Positions 11,403 through 22,793 of a DNA stretch of 64,000 nt are shown here, in pieces. The notes under the pieces were generated by a model, which was not told where the DNA came from, searched no databases, and worked only from the letters and a program-made list of their open reading frames with translations. How positions within the stretch are numbered: position 1 is the stretch's first letter; each line of letters starts with the position of its first letter. Position numbers and translations under genes: made by a program. The stretch covers positions 507,491,942-507,555,941 of the forward strand of contig NC_081410.1 in assembly GCF_030272615.1 (NCBI RefSeq), in the 5' to 3' direction. Source of the DNA: Cryptomeria japonica (Eukaryota > Streptophyta > Pinopsida > Cupressales > Cupressaceae).

Positions 11403-13044
11403 ATAAATGTAGCGTCGTAAATTGTACGCACTTGCTAGGGTTGTACAATTTCACACCTAGTTTAGCACCCGCCTTGGCGCATTTTGCATTTTGCATTGCA
11501 TTTCCCCTTAGTGCTTAATTAATTAAATTAATTAGGTCTAAGGTCCTATTTTATCATCTCCCACATCATAAAGTTGGGCCCTTTCATTAAAGTGTGCCCT
11601 TTTCATTTTATTCCTCCTATACATCATTTAATCAAAAACCCTAATTAGGTCCTATTTTGAACTTGGGGGCTTGATTTTGGGGGTCAAAACATCTCGAAAT
11701 CACCTGTAACTTCGGGATTCTCTCTAAAATCATCATATCCGACAGTCCTGAAAATTTGGTGAAAAGTTGTCGGGACCATGGCGCCCGGAGTGCAACATGG
11801 TCTTGGACATTTTTCCCAAAATTTTAGGAGCGCGATCCAATCATAAAATAAAGCTTAACCCCAAGAAATTGGCGGGATATTCAATCTCTAGGTCGGCCTA
11901 AAGTTGGAATTAAGACCTAGGGTTTCATATATAAGAGCTCTCTTTCTTCATTTGAAAGGATCCGAATTTTGGCTTTCGAGGACCTTCTAGGCAGCGAAAG
12001 AGCAGATCTTTGAAGACTTCAACAACATTCAACATCCTTCTATCAAGCATTTATCAATTTCATTCATCCATTTAGGGCTTGGAAGACATTGAAGAACAAT
12101 AGGAGATTACCGACTGAAGATTGGCTTGTACTCCTCCCTTGAGGGTTGGGTATGATTTCATGTTGTTTTCATGTCTTTGCATAAGCTTCAACATATCCTT
12201 TATTCATGCTTTAGATCACTTTGCATCTTGATTTAGAGCATTTACATTATCATTTACAAGCAATTAGGGTTTACTTTCTAGGTTGCTCTAGTTTTCTTTC
12301 TTGCATTTAAGGACCTTGCACACACACTAGGTCTGCACACACAATACATTTTACAATACAACTTGGCTATTCGTGGAGGTGGAAATCACCGAAGCGAGGG
12401 TTTGACTAAGGCAAAACCCTATATAGCCGCCCACCACACCTTTTCAGATATAAGTGCAGGTTTCAGAATTCGGACGATGCCGCAAGTTACAGATCCGGAA
12501 GAAGCAGACGGAGACTGAACTTCACACCAATTCTCAGAACAAAAGACCAGGATAGGGGCGTGGGGCACCTTGGTCCTGCTAGGACAGGGGCGCTGGGCGC
12601 CCTGGTCCTTCTGACAGCAGTTTTCAACATTTTTGACAGCTTTGCAAAACAACAGTTTTCAGAGCAGTTTCAGGGGTAGAATCAGGACAGTGGCGCTCGC
12701 ACCCCCATCCCGAACATTTTCAGTCAGATTTTAACTCTGGGTACACATTTGCATTCTTGTCTTATCCTTGTATTTACAGCTTTCCATTGTTTAAGTTCAA
12801 TTCTGAAATCTTGTCATTAGTTCATACTTGCATTTTGGGGTTAGGAATTGAACTTGCATCATTTTATCTTTCAATTACAACAAAGGAATAGAAATCCTAA
12901 TAGGTAGCCCATGGCTCTCTCTTCCACAAGAAGAAGTAGCCAATTGTGTGATACCTCTAGGCTCTTTCGTATTCCACAAATGTGTGATTGAAGGTGAGAT
13001 TAGGGCATGTTTGCTTAGTGTCACTTTTTCCCCCACACAATAAA
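11403..13044 (+). mobile_element. Solo LTR (11408-13039) with ATAAA target duplications
   Basis: The insert runs from TGTAGCGTCG (11408) to CCCCACACA (13039). It is flanked by perfect ATAAA repeats at 11403-11407 and 13040-13044, and it interrupts the 3' region of element A. Its plus strand has a TATA-like CATATATAAGAGC at about 11926, which suggests U3-R-U5 in plus orientation. A GC-rich block at 12550-12610 contains GGGCGCCCTGGTCCT. No coding region lies inside. It is related, in inverse orientation, to 42180-43811. A single LTR with intact duplications implies loss of the interior by recombination. Confidence 0.88.
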
Positions 13045-13084
13045 TATCAAAGAAAAACCATAAACCACTGAAACACAAGGCTAA

Positions 13085-14480
13085 CTACTCCCCCAGAGCA
13101 GTAGCATCCCCAAATCAATGCTCGAATGAATAATATCTCAGATAATACATACTGAATTGATGCCAAAAACCATCAATGAGTTCTATATTGGAGGGGAAGA
13201 AACCCCTAACCTATCTCTCAAGTACTCAAATGATTCTTTAGGCAAAGGTTTAGTAAAAATATTTGCAATCTTCTCTTTAGTGTTCACATAAACTAGTCTA
13301 ACTTCATTTTCTTCCACCTTCTCCTTCAAAAAGTTATACTTGATAGATATGTGTTATGTCTTAGGGTGAAATAGTAGATTCTTTGATATGTCAATAGATC
13401 ATAGTGAATAACTACCGGTATAGTGCAATGCACTTTGATATCCTTCAACATTTGATTCATCCATAGAACCTATGTACAACCAGTAGCAACAACAACATAC
13501 TCAGCTTTAGCAGTAGATAAAGAAGTACATTATTGTTTCTTGTTGATTCATGGAACCAAATTTTTTTCAAGAAAGAAAGCTCCACCAAATGCACTTTTCC
13601 AGTCATGAAAATCTCCAGCCCAATCAGCATTTGTATATGCACATAAAGTAAAGTCATCATCCTTAGGGTACCACAAACCATATTCCAATGTACCTTGCAA
13701 GTATCTAGAAACGTCTTTCCTTGTCAATTTCTCACTTGTAACCAGAGAAGTACTTACCGGTTTAGAATCTTCCATACCAAATTTCTTCAACAATTCCCTA
13801 GGATAATTAGTTTGACAGATGGAAATACCTTTGTTAGTCTGAGTAATCTGCAAACCTAAGAAAAATTTCATTTCCCCAAACGTAGACATTTCAAATTCTT
13901 TCTCCATATTCTTAGAAAATTCCATGCACAACTTATCTTCACCTCCAAAAATAATATCATCAATAAAAACTTCAATAATCAGTATATCATCATAAGTGAC
14001 CTTATAATATAAATTACTATCAACATTACCCTTAGTAAAACCAATCTTGAAAAGATATTTATCCAACCTTGCATACCAAGCTCTAGGTGCATGTTTCAAT
14101 CCATATAAAGCTTTCGTTAGCCTACAAACCATGTTTGTATCATATGAAAGTGAAAAACCATCAGATTTCTCAATATAAACTTCCTCATCAAGATCCGCAT
14201 TAAAAAATGCACACTTAACATCCATCTGATAAAACTTCTAGTTCTTATGGGCATCATAGGAAATAAATAATCTTACAGCTTCAATCCTAGCTATAGGTGC
14301 AAAAGTCTCACCATAATCAATTCCTTCCTTCTGAGAATATCCTTTACAAACAAATCTGGCCTTGTTCCTTACAACTTGACCATCCTCATTCAATTTATTC
14401 CTAAAAACCCATTTATTTCCAATAACATTCTTATTTGTAGGCCGGGGAACTAAAGTCCATTTGTTATTCTTCTCAATCTA
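13085..14480 (-). pseudogene. Element A reverse transcriptase and RNase H
   Basis: The minus strand from 14480 down gives the copia RT: a [11 protein letters not shown]-like stretch near 14400, then MDVKCAFFNADLDEEVYIEK (14225 on), a KALYGLKHAPRAWYARLDKY stretch, the catalytic region IEVFIDDIIFGGEDKLC and FFLGLQITQTNKGI. RNase H follows: YLQGTLEYGLWYPKDDD, TNADWAGDFHDWKS, GGAFFLEKNLV. Past 13548 it continues in broken frames with STAKAEYV and VLWMNQMLKDI-like pieces. The usual YVDD box is FIDD here. Downstream the end of pol (with SLVE-type residues) is eroded. Confidence 0.85.
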
Positions 14481-15665
14481 ATCTAATTCTTCTTCCATAG
14501 CTTTCAACCAATATTCATCTTTACATGCTTCAATTAGTGATACCGGTTCAACTTGATAAATTAAACATACCTCATTAGTTGCCAGTCTTCTTCTTGTCAT
14601 CACTCCATTTTCCTTATCCCCAATGATCTGATCTTCTGAATGATTCGATCTCACATACCTAGGAGTCTTCTGACTCTCTTTTCCTCTTCCCAGATCTTCA
14701 ATTACTGTTGAATTTTCTGATACGGTTGGAGTAACTGGTTCAACACTCTGTTCCAATAAAGGTGCTACCAATTCATATATAATCATTTCCACCACCGGTT
14801 CTTGCACATAAACTCTAATTAGACTTCTATTTAGCTCATCCACCTTGACATTAGCACTCTCCAAATTTCTCTGCAATCTCTTGTTATAACATCTATATGC
14901 CTTGCTTTCATTAGAATAACCAGGAAATATGCCTTCATCAAATCAAGGATTAAATTTGCCAATGATATCATCTCTCCTGATATAACATTTACTACCAAAT
15001 ATTCTAAAATACTTAACTATAGGTGTATTGCAAAACCACAATTCATAAGGTGTCTTACCAGTTTCTCCTTTGATATGTACTTTGTTGAATGTATAAACCA
15101 CTGTGCTCACTACTTCTCTCCAGTAGATATGAGGTAGACTATCTTCCATCATCATTGTTCTAGCAGCATCCAAGATAATTTTGTTCTTCCTTTCCACAAT
15201 TCCATTTTGCTAAGGTGTCTAGGGAGCAAAAAATTGTCTCCTTATACCATGCTTCTCACAAAAGTTATTAAACTCACTGGATATGAATTCTCCACCATGA
15301 TCTGACCTCAAACATTTAATCTTTAATCCTATCTTTGTCTCAACTTTATCTTTAAATATTTTTAACTTTTCAAAAGCTTCAGATTTCTCACTTAGAAAAG
15401 TAACCCACATCATTCTAGAATAATCATCAATGGTTAGCATAAAATATCTATCACTTTGAAAACTTCTAACTCTAGCAAGGCCACACAAATCAATATGAAT
15501 AAGATCAAGAACATCATTAGATTTATCTTGTATACTCGTAAAGGAGGTTCCGACCTGTTTACCCATTTGACATTCTTTACATACTGGATTATAGGGCTTC
15601 ACAATCTTAGGTATATCTCTAACTACCTTAGTTGAACTCATCTTCACAATGCAATCAAAATTCAC
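14481..15665 (-). pseudogene. Element A integrase and linker to RT
   Basis: The core starts at about 15480: GDRYFMLTIDDYSRMMWVTF holds the first catalytic Asp, KCLRSDHGGEF the second, and IERKNKTI-like residues near 15190 (segment 15197-14943) hold the Glu. A typical copia C-terminal segment follows: KTPYELWFCNTPIVKYFRIF then GSKCYIRRDD. The upstream part with CKECQMGKQ closes the HHCC zinc domain. Between about 14478 and 14880 lies the variable linker, including VRSNHSEDQIIGDKENGVMT, typical before copia RT. Stops at about 15210 and 14940 break the frame. Confidence 0.85.
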
Positions 15666-16160
15666 ATGACATAGCCTCTTATGCCATAGCCAACTCTCAT
15701 CAATTTGTGCAATTCAACATGTCTTCTCATCGGAATTCAAAAGAAATATATTACCTTTTGTTTGTGTACCGGTTGCAATCTCCAAACTAGATCTATTAAT
15801 GATTTTGCATTTTCCATCCTTGAGTTGTAATAGAAATCCTTTATCCACCAATTGTCCTTCACTCAAATTATTATGCCTTAAACCTTCAACATAATAAACA
15901 TTATCACTATTGTTCTTACCATCCAATGATATAGTTCTATTTCCTTTGATCATACACACTTTCTCATCTCCAAATCTAACCAGACTACCATCAAATTCTT
16001 GCAAAGATAGAAACTTCCCTTTATCTCCAATCATATGATGTGAACAACCACTATCAATTACCCATTCATCCTTGTCTTCAATTTTAGTAGAAAGTTCCTT
16101 CTCTTTAGGTACATTTTCATCCAATGCCGAAACATCTTCCTTGATAGCTAATAACACCCT
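15666..16160 (-). pseudogene. Element A protease and pre-integrase domain
   Basis: The open segment 16157-15714 carries the protease active site WVIDSGCSHHMIGDKGKF, followed by VRFGDEKVCMIKG and VYYVEGLRHNNLS. The gag_pre-integrase segment with SLEIATGTQTKGNIFLL follows. DSG is retained, so the catalytic residue is not obviously lost. The frame differs from the upstream gag segment, so at least one frameshift lies at 16160-16230. After a stop near 15714 the pre-integrase HHCC part continues (ESWLWHKRLCHVNF-like). Confidence 0.82.
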
Positions 16161-16230
16161 TTCCTTCCCATTGTCGAAACCACTAGAAGAGTCTTTTGTC
16201 AGTTCATCATCTGAATCAGTAACACCTTCC

Positions 16231-17240
16231 TCATCCGCTATGTGGCATGATTTGTCTCTTGTTTTTCCTATACTTATACTTGTTATGATATCTAGGGTTA
16301 GGCTTAAATGATCTTCTCACTCTTTCTTCAAATCTTGAATTCCTTTTAGGACATCTAGATGCAAAATGACCAATCTTATTACATGCAAAACATTTAAAAG
16401 GTGTTTTTCCTTCATACTTGCTTCCTACCGATCCTTTAGGTACTCTTCTAGAAAATAGTGCTTCAAGTTTCTGAAACTCATCATATTCTCTCTTCATATC
16501 ATCCAATTCTTTTTCATATAAATCTTTCCAATCTTGCTTACCAGTTGATGATGCAAATGCATGAAAAGTAGGTTCAGACTTCATAGGTCCTGAAGATCCA
16601 AATTCTTCAAGCTCAAAAGTAGATAATTTTCCAACCAATGTATCTCTATTGATAGAAGTATTAGCCATTTTTTTCAATTCATTGATTACAGTAGCCTTCA
16701 TCTTGTAAGCCAGTGATAGGGCTCTCAGAACTTTAGAAACAATTTTATCTTCACTCCGAGTTCCATCACAACATTGAATTCCCATAACAATCTCATTTAC
16801 CCTTTCCATGAATGCAGTAAACCTTTCATCTTCTCCATCTTTAGGTTTTAATATCTCACCCGGTAACCATCAATTTTAGCAATCTTCACTGTAGGGTCAC
16901 CTTCATTAAGAGTCTCCAACTTATCCCATATAGCCTTTCTAAATGATTTGTCGGTTAATCTCATTATTTGTTGATCAGAAAGTGCACACAAGAAGGCTTC
17001 TCATGTTCTACAATCATTCTCAAGCTCCTTATCCAATTTTTCCAGAGGAGGATTTCCAAATGCCAGATTATGAGGTGTAACATCATTCTGTGTGATCTCC
17101 AAAATCTCCTTACCAAGAAATCTCAGATGAGTCTCCATCTGAATCTTTCATACTGTGTAGTTTGTTCCATCAACCCTAAGAATATCTCTCTGAAAGATAG
17201 CTCCAGATGAACTGGATGACCTTGAACTGTTAGTCACCAT
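16231..17240 (-). pseudogene. Element A gag
   Basis: The probable start ATG is complementary to 17238-17240, about 43 bases inside the primer site. The N-terminal part resembles the DUF4219/UBN2 Gag of copia (ILRVDGTNYTV, METHLRFLGKEI, a stop replacing Trp in KIQMET's upstream residue, CALSDQQIMRL, KAIWDKLETLNEGDPTV). After a frame change near 16810 it continues as ERVNEIVMGIQCCDGT and SKVLRALSLAYKMK and reaches a single intact zinc knuckle CFACNKIGHFASRC. Gag packs the RNA. Confidence 0.82.
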
Positions 17241-17282
17241 AGGATCTTCCTCAAGAGGTTAAGCTTTCTGCAAAGAGGACCA

Positions 17283-17296
17283 GAGCATTGATACCA
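17283..17296 (-). promoter_or_regulatory. Element A primer binding site
   Basis: Minus strand TGGTATCAATGCTC, two bases from the LTR end CAAT. It matches the initiator Met tRNA site with one change. Confidence 0.82.
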
Positions 17297-17298
17297 AT

Positions 17299-18531
17299 TG
17301 TTAGACAGTTCAAATAACTAGAAGACAACTAAGAGGGGGGGGGTGAATCAGTTGTCATTTATTACTAGAACATTTAGCATTTAAAACTTTAATACCAGAA
17401 CCCAAAACATTAATACCGAAATTCTTAAACCAAATACCGGAATAATAGATAAACGAATTAAGCATAAACAATAACCTGGTAAAGGGAAAAATACCATCCA
17501 CATGACACCAATATTTATACATGGAAAACTTGGTAAAGGGAAAAACCATGGTGGAAAGCATACCCACAGTCAGATGATACTTCTGCAGTAAGTATGTGAA
17601 TTATAATTGAGGGGCCTACACTTGTAGGAAGGCCAATAGCCTAGAGCACACTGCTCATCACAAAAGGAGTCTCACTGACTATATAAAAATCTAGACTACA
17701 ATCTGGAACAATGAATGAACTTGAAAGATAGCATCTCCTATGTCTGAGTACAATTTTGGTTAAGCTCAATACTGGAGGACTAAATCCTCTTACATAAACC
17801 CAATTCAATCTTCAATGATCGACCAAATCTTCTACATGAATGATATTACATTATTCACACATTACATATCCATATCCCATTCCAATGACTATGATGATAC
17901 ATAAGGAGATCTTACTTCATATATATACAAACCCTCAACCATAAACAATTAGGTCGCCCACCAGACAATAAAACAATTACATAATTACAAAACATGTCGG
18001 CCTTAAACCAAACAAATAATATCCAACTCATAAGACATCCCCAAAACACATCAAGAGGTCCAATCCACACCTTACGTTAAGCCGGTCCATAACCTAGATC
18101 AACCGGGACCCAATATAGGTCCACACACTAAAGCAATGATCTTCATCCGCCAAGTCTCAAACATAATCACCATCAGCATCCTGAATCCATACCAAAAGAT
18201 GCACCAACACCACTTATGCATATCATCAAAGATCTTCAACAAAGCTCTGCTGGTGAAACCCTCCCCAAAACCACAAACCAAGCTTCCAAGCAAACAATAT
18301 AGCATCTGATCACCACACCAAAACCAACTTCCTGAATATGAACATGAGTAAGCCAATTCCATAACCAAATCATACCGGAGCATACCGGATCATGTCAGAT
18401 CCAAACCAACCAAAAATCACTCAACCTATTGGGACTAGAAGAATGCCAGTAAAGCATCCAAAATAGCTAGTGTTGATATCAATGACAAAACATCAATGCA
18501 ACACATCATCAATTCTTCCTAATGGCCAACA
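17299..18531 (-). repeat. Element A 5' LTR
   Basis: Runs from TGTTAGACAG to GGCCAACA, followed by TAGAG. It has the same G run (17334-17343) and the same ATGGAAAACTTGGTAAAGGG motif region as the other copia LTRs. Compared with the 3' LTR it is about 30 bases longer. Confidence 0.9.
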
Positions 18532-18536
18532 TAGAG

Positions 18537-19123
18537 GGTAGGTATAGGAAATAGGAAAATATTAGACAATTCGTTAAAGGTAAATTAAGAGATGAATGAC
18601 AAGTGTCATGGAGGAAAAAATCTAATGAATTAATGAAATAAATAAAGATTTATTTAATTAATAAGGGTGGATCCAATTAAATAAAATATTTATTTAATTT
18701 AGGGAAAGGATAATTTAAATAAATAAATTTATATTTATTTAAATGGGGAAAGGCTCGAAGAATATTAGTTAATTAATATACATACATATATATATAGCTA
18801 TTTAATTAATATAAGCCTTAGGATAAAATAATTACATAAATAAGATATTTATCTAATTAGTCTAGGATAATTTTAGGTATCTAAACACACACACACATGC
18901 ACACATATATGTTAGTGTATATATATGTATGTATAAGTGTATATATATGTTGCATATAAATACATATATAGAATGCATGTACATACATATTTGAAATTGT
19001 AGGTTCAAATATTAAATTGAAATCAAATCATATCTATTGTTAATCCCATTTTTTATTTTTATTTATGTAGAGTTCTTAACTATTCTAAACAATATGTCTG
19101 TAAGAAACAAACTTATTAAATAA
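18537..19123. other. AT-rich non-coding stretch
   Basis: No coding similarity. It includes several A/T blocks such as TTTATTTAATTAATAAGG, CA-repeat and TA-rich microsatellite-like DNA around 18885-18975. It is probably the continuation of the LTR split by element A (from 9612). Confidence 0.4.
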
Positions 19124-20345
19124 TTACCTGTAAAGTGGAAAATTGGGGGCTTAGCAAATTCTCCAGTTGGAAGTGGGAATTTCACTAAGTTCAATTTTCA
19201 CTTGGGAAAAAATTTGCATTCAAAAGAGGAGTTGAATCTACTAGATCCAATCCTAAAGGATGCAAGGACTAAATACTAAGTAGATTGGTTGAAATTGGAA
19301 TGCAATTGACCCTCTTTTGTAAGTTGATTAATTGAATTAAGGCAAAGTGCTGAAAATGAAGACAAAGTATGTGAAAATAGCAAGCTAAAGATTTGGGAAT
19401 CAGTTGTGCACCTAGATCTGAGAAGTTTGAGATGATTGAGAGCTGCTTTGCAAAATTGGGCAAAAGTTGTAGGGACTGTGTGTCTGGATAGGGGCGGCCT
19501 CCACTTGGTCCTCGGAACTTTCCACATGTCGAAAAGGGTTTTTCTGTCTCTGTGAATAAAGCTTATTTACAGAAGTTTAGTTGCTCACCTATTTCGTGGA
19601 CACAGAAAGAAATGGAAATGTGTTGGGAATAGGAGTTTGCCTTCAAGTCAAACCCTTGTTTTGGAATTAACCAAGTGGTTTAAATAATGCAAATGAAATG
19701 ACTGAAAGTAAAAATCCTCCTCTTTGAGGGGATGTTGAATTGCTTGAAAATGAAATGCTTATACCTCCTTGTGAAGTTTTTCTTGTCTCCACATGGAATT
19801 ATGATTTCATGAAGTAGAATTATGATCTCCTCTTCAATGCTTGAAATCTTGAATTTATTGTTGCTCCAAAGCTTGAAGGAAGATTGAAAATGCTCAATTT
19901 CTCTTGAATACTTGAATGCTTGGTCTCTTGAATGCTTGAATGCTTGATCTCTTGAATGATTGATGCAATTTAATGATCTTGTGTGTTATTATCATGTCAA
20001 ATGAGAGGGGAATCCCTCTTATATACTTGCCAGTGGAATTAATTGACTCATTTTCTGACTTGAGCCGACATAGGGGGGATTTTCTTGCTTCAAATTTGAG
20101 TTAGGTCCAAGGGAGGGGATAAAGATAGGCCCCAATTAAGGGGTCCCAAGGCACCACACCCTAGTCCTGCCTTATTTTGGGGTAGGATCAAGGTGGCCCT
20201 TGAGTGAACTATTGAATTGCAAAGTGTTTTTGATGTGCATGAGCATATTCAGGTCTCTGATCAGGCCGAGGGGGCAAACACTAAGGCGAAGACCCAAATG
20301 CAGTAAAAAATTGTGAGGGGTGCAACTTTAGGATGTTACATTACC
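19124..20345 (-). mobile_element. Solo LTR (19129-20340) with TTACC target duplications
   Basis: The insert begins TGTAAAGTGG and ends AGGATGTTACA, with near-symmetric TGTAA/TTACA ends and perfect TTACC repeats at 19124-19128 and 20341-20345. A minus-strand TATA-like AAGTATATAAGAGGG lies at about 20015-20030, suggesting minus orientation. No interior coding region or primer site borders it. A stretch near 19485-19515 (GGGGCGGCC, CTTGGTCCTCG) recalls the GC-rich block in the solo LTR at 11408. Confidence 0.85.
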
Positions 20346-21647
20346 ATAAAGAAAATATGACTAAAAAAATTAGGAGAACAATAACTATAAAATATATGAC
20401 TAAAACATGGTGGAATTTTAGTGATACTACCAAAAATGTATGACAAAAACATAGTGGAATTAGGCGATACCATAGATAATGCATGACTGCAACATACTAC
20501 AAAGATATCGGCATATTGCAAACAACAAGCTTACCCAACAAATTAGGATTCCATATGTATGTGGGAATACATACATACATACATACATACATACATACAT
20601 GTACATATTCATACATATAGTTCAAAAATAATACATGAACAAGAGAAATATATAACTGCAAGATAAATAATGAAAATGTTGTTTTTTATAAAGTTGGAAA
20701 GTATAATAGTATATAGACTACATGGTGATGTATGAAGTTGGAAAGAATAACAAGAATGATAAGATGTAGGAGAGAAAGATGTAGCCCTAATATGATTAAA
20801 ACAAGGACAACGATGATGTTTATAAATTTGGACCCTTCGATCTTTAACAACTGACTTATATATTATCCTAGGGATAATTTTGATATGGTTAAAAATGGAT
20901 ATTACTATTATTTCGAAATTTGGACCCTTTGATTTTTAACAACAAACCAAAATACTATACAAGACCTAATTTATATGCTTATATATATTTTCTACACTAA
21001 GGACAATAATATATAACATTAATTAGATCTATGAAAACATGAATTTAATAGTTTCTTTTGTAGGCAATTTCTATTTACATATAAGATTAAAATTGAAACA
21101 AGGGTGTACCAATCTGAATAAGTACCCTTTCAATTAGGGATGTGTAGAAGTCACCTTCCTAAGATTTGAATTTTGTAAAGGATATTGAAAGAAAATAGAG
21201 GAGAATTCATAATGAAAATGAAAATGGAATTGGGTCTTCCCTCTTATTAAATCACTGGAATGTGGAAAATAAATGCATTGACTTGCAGTTGTTGGTTTTA
21301 AAATTTGAATATATATGTGAGAAAGAATCTATCATTTCATGTCGAAATTACCATTTATGTTTGATTTCTATGATGAATCGAATGAATTAAATTTTATATT
21401 TGGTTTAATATTTTATTTTTTATGTTTACTGGGGAGCCTTACACCATTTACTATATGTGTAGGTACCAACAATAGATGGAGTTAATACATGAATATGTAT
21501 GAGGAAGTGTAGGAGAATGTGCAGTTGATATGATCCCATAAAGTTGATAGGAGTTTGATATTATGAAAAATTAGGCAACATTAACTGTGCATATGTATAT
21601 CTAAATAGAATTAGTTTTGAGTTTTGAGCCACTTGCATAGTGTGGTA
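20346..21647. other. Non-coding stretch
   Basis: No coding similarity on either strand. It contains one ATAC microsatellite and unremarkable AT-rich DNA up to the target duplication of element D. Confidence 0.5.
20567..20600. repeat. (ATAC)n microsatellite
   Basis: Tandem ATAC units, about 8.5 copies, uninterrupted. Confidence 0.95.
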
Positions 21648-21652
21648 GTTGT

Positions 21653-22738
21653 TGTTGGTATTTTGATATGTTGATATGGTTTTGTCATTGATGTCAACAC
21701 TTATCGACTCTACTCAACCTACTGGCACTTGGAGAATTGGCAATATTCACTGGCAAGCAAGTGACTTATCCACAGTCACCGGTATTTGGTTCATTGGTAG
21801 GATATATTGTTCACCGGCACTTCGAATTACATGGAGAATACTTGGTTTTGTCGAAGACATCGTTTGGACACTTTGTCTTGAAGATTTGTTCATTGGTATA
21901 TTTGAGTTTGCATATTTGTTGTTATCGGCAAATAGGTCCAAGATAAGCACCGATAGGCCTATCTACTCTAGATCAGCACAACACGCTATGGAGATGTTTT
22001 GTTGTTATTGTAAATGCATTAAGTTGACATGTTGTATCGGATATTGCATCGGTTATTGTTTTACTTGTAAATTTTTTTTTATTGTAATATCTTTTGTAAA
22101 GTCAACCTACACATTTTGGTCCTAGGCTTCAATATATATGTAAGATCTTATTTGATCGAAGGATGAAGTAAGGGATGCGAATGCGAAAAGGATTGCAATA
22201 AGGTATATACGAGAATAAGCAGAGCTATACATGTAGACATCGTTTGAAGGTTGAAGGAAGGTTTGAAGAAGGCATATCAAAGCTAAACTGGTACTGAATC
22301 TAGCATATGGAGATGCTATTTTGAACAGTACATTATTATTCGATTTAACCATTCAATTTTAGTTAGTGTGACTCCCATTTGTGATTGAGCAGTGAGCTCT
22401 AGGCGCTTGGCCTTTCTGCATGTGCAAACCACCAATTGTACACACATACTATCTGCAGTAGTATCATCTGATTGTGGGTAAGGTTTCCCACCATGGTTTT
22501 TCCTCTTATAGGGTTTCCACATACAAACATTGGTGTTATGTTTTGTGGATTTTATTGTCTTTCTATTTCATGCATTAATCTTTACCGATACTACAATTAA
22601 CTGATAAACAATCTACCGACATAAATTTTGGTTTACCGGTATTAAGCATTAAGTTTGGTTAAGTTAATTTTGGTTTTAATTCATTTGACAATTGATTCTC
22701 CCCCCCCCCCCCCTCTCATTTGTCTCTGGGACCTAACA
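21653..22738 (+). repeat. Element D 5' LTR
   Basis: 1086 bases, TGTTGG to CTAACA. It carries several CACCGG or CACTGG boxes (for example TCACCGGTATTTGG near 21777 and TTCACCGGCACTT near 21810), a feature reported for Sireviruses. Near 22490-22520 it has ACCATGGTTTTTCCTC then GGGTTTCCACAT, and a C tract of 14 near 22700. It matches 40036-41151 by eye over its full length. Confidence 0.93.
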
Positions 22739-22740
22739 AT

Positions 22741-22753
22741 TGGTATCAGAGCC
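22741..22753 (+). promoter_or_regulatory. Element D primer binding site
   Basis: TGGTATCAGAGCC, two bases after the LTR, is the standard plant initiator Met tRNA complement. Confidence 0.92.
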
Positions 22754-22793
22754 AAGCCCTCTTTTTAGAAGTTTAATAGATTGAGGAGATATA

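Larger units (their letters stand above)
10016..18536 (-). mobile_element. Ty1/copia (Sirevirus-like) element A with target duplications
   Basis: Complete but decayed element at 10021-18531 on the minus strand, bounded by TG and CA and flanked by perfect 5-bp duplications TAGAG (10016-10020 and 18532-18536). On the minus strand the order is LTR, primer site, gag with zinc knuckle, protease, integrase, RT, RNase H, PPT ladder, LTR, which is the copia order. A 1632-bp solo LTR is inserted between RNase H and the PPTs. Without it and its duplicated ATAAA the element would be about 6.9 kb. Stops and frame changes are spread through gag and pol. Confidence 0.92.

Noticed and set aside
12419-12652. 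77-codon minus-strand frame in the solo LTR
   Set aside because: Entirely inside a non-coding LTR and in antisense to its inferred promoter.
22690-22715. Poly-C tract as a possible G-quadruplex gene regulator or assembly artefact
   Set aside because: The same tract recurs at the same place in all copia LTRs here, so it is a family feature rather than an artefact; a quadruplex role cannot be judged from sequence alone.
22741-22753. tRNA gene near the primer binding sites
   Set aside because: Only the 12-14-base complement of a tRNA 3' end is present; no cloverleaf can be drawn.
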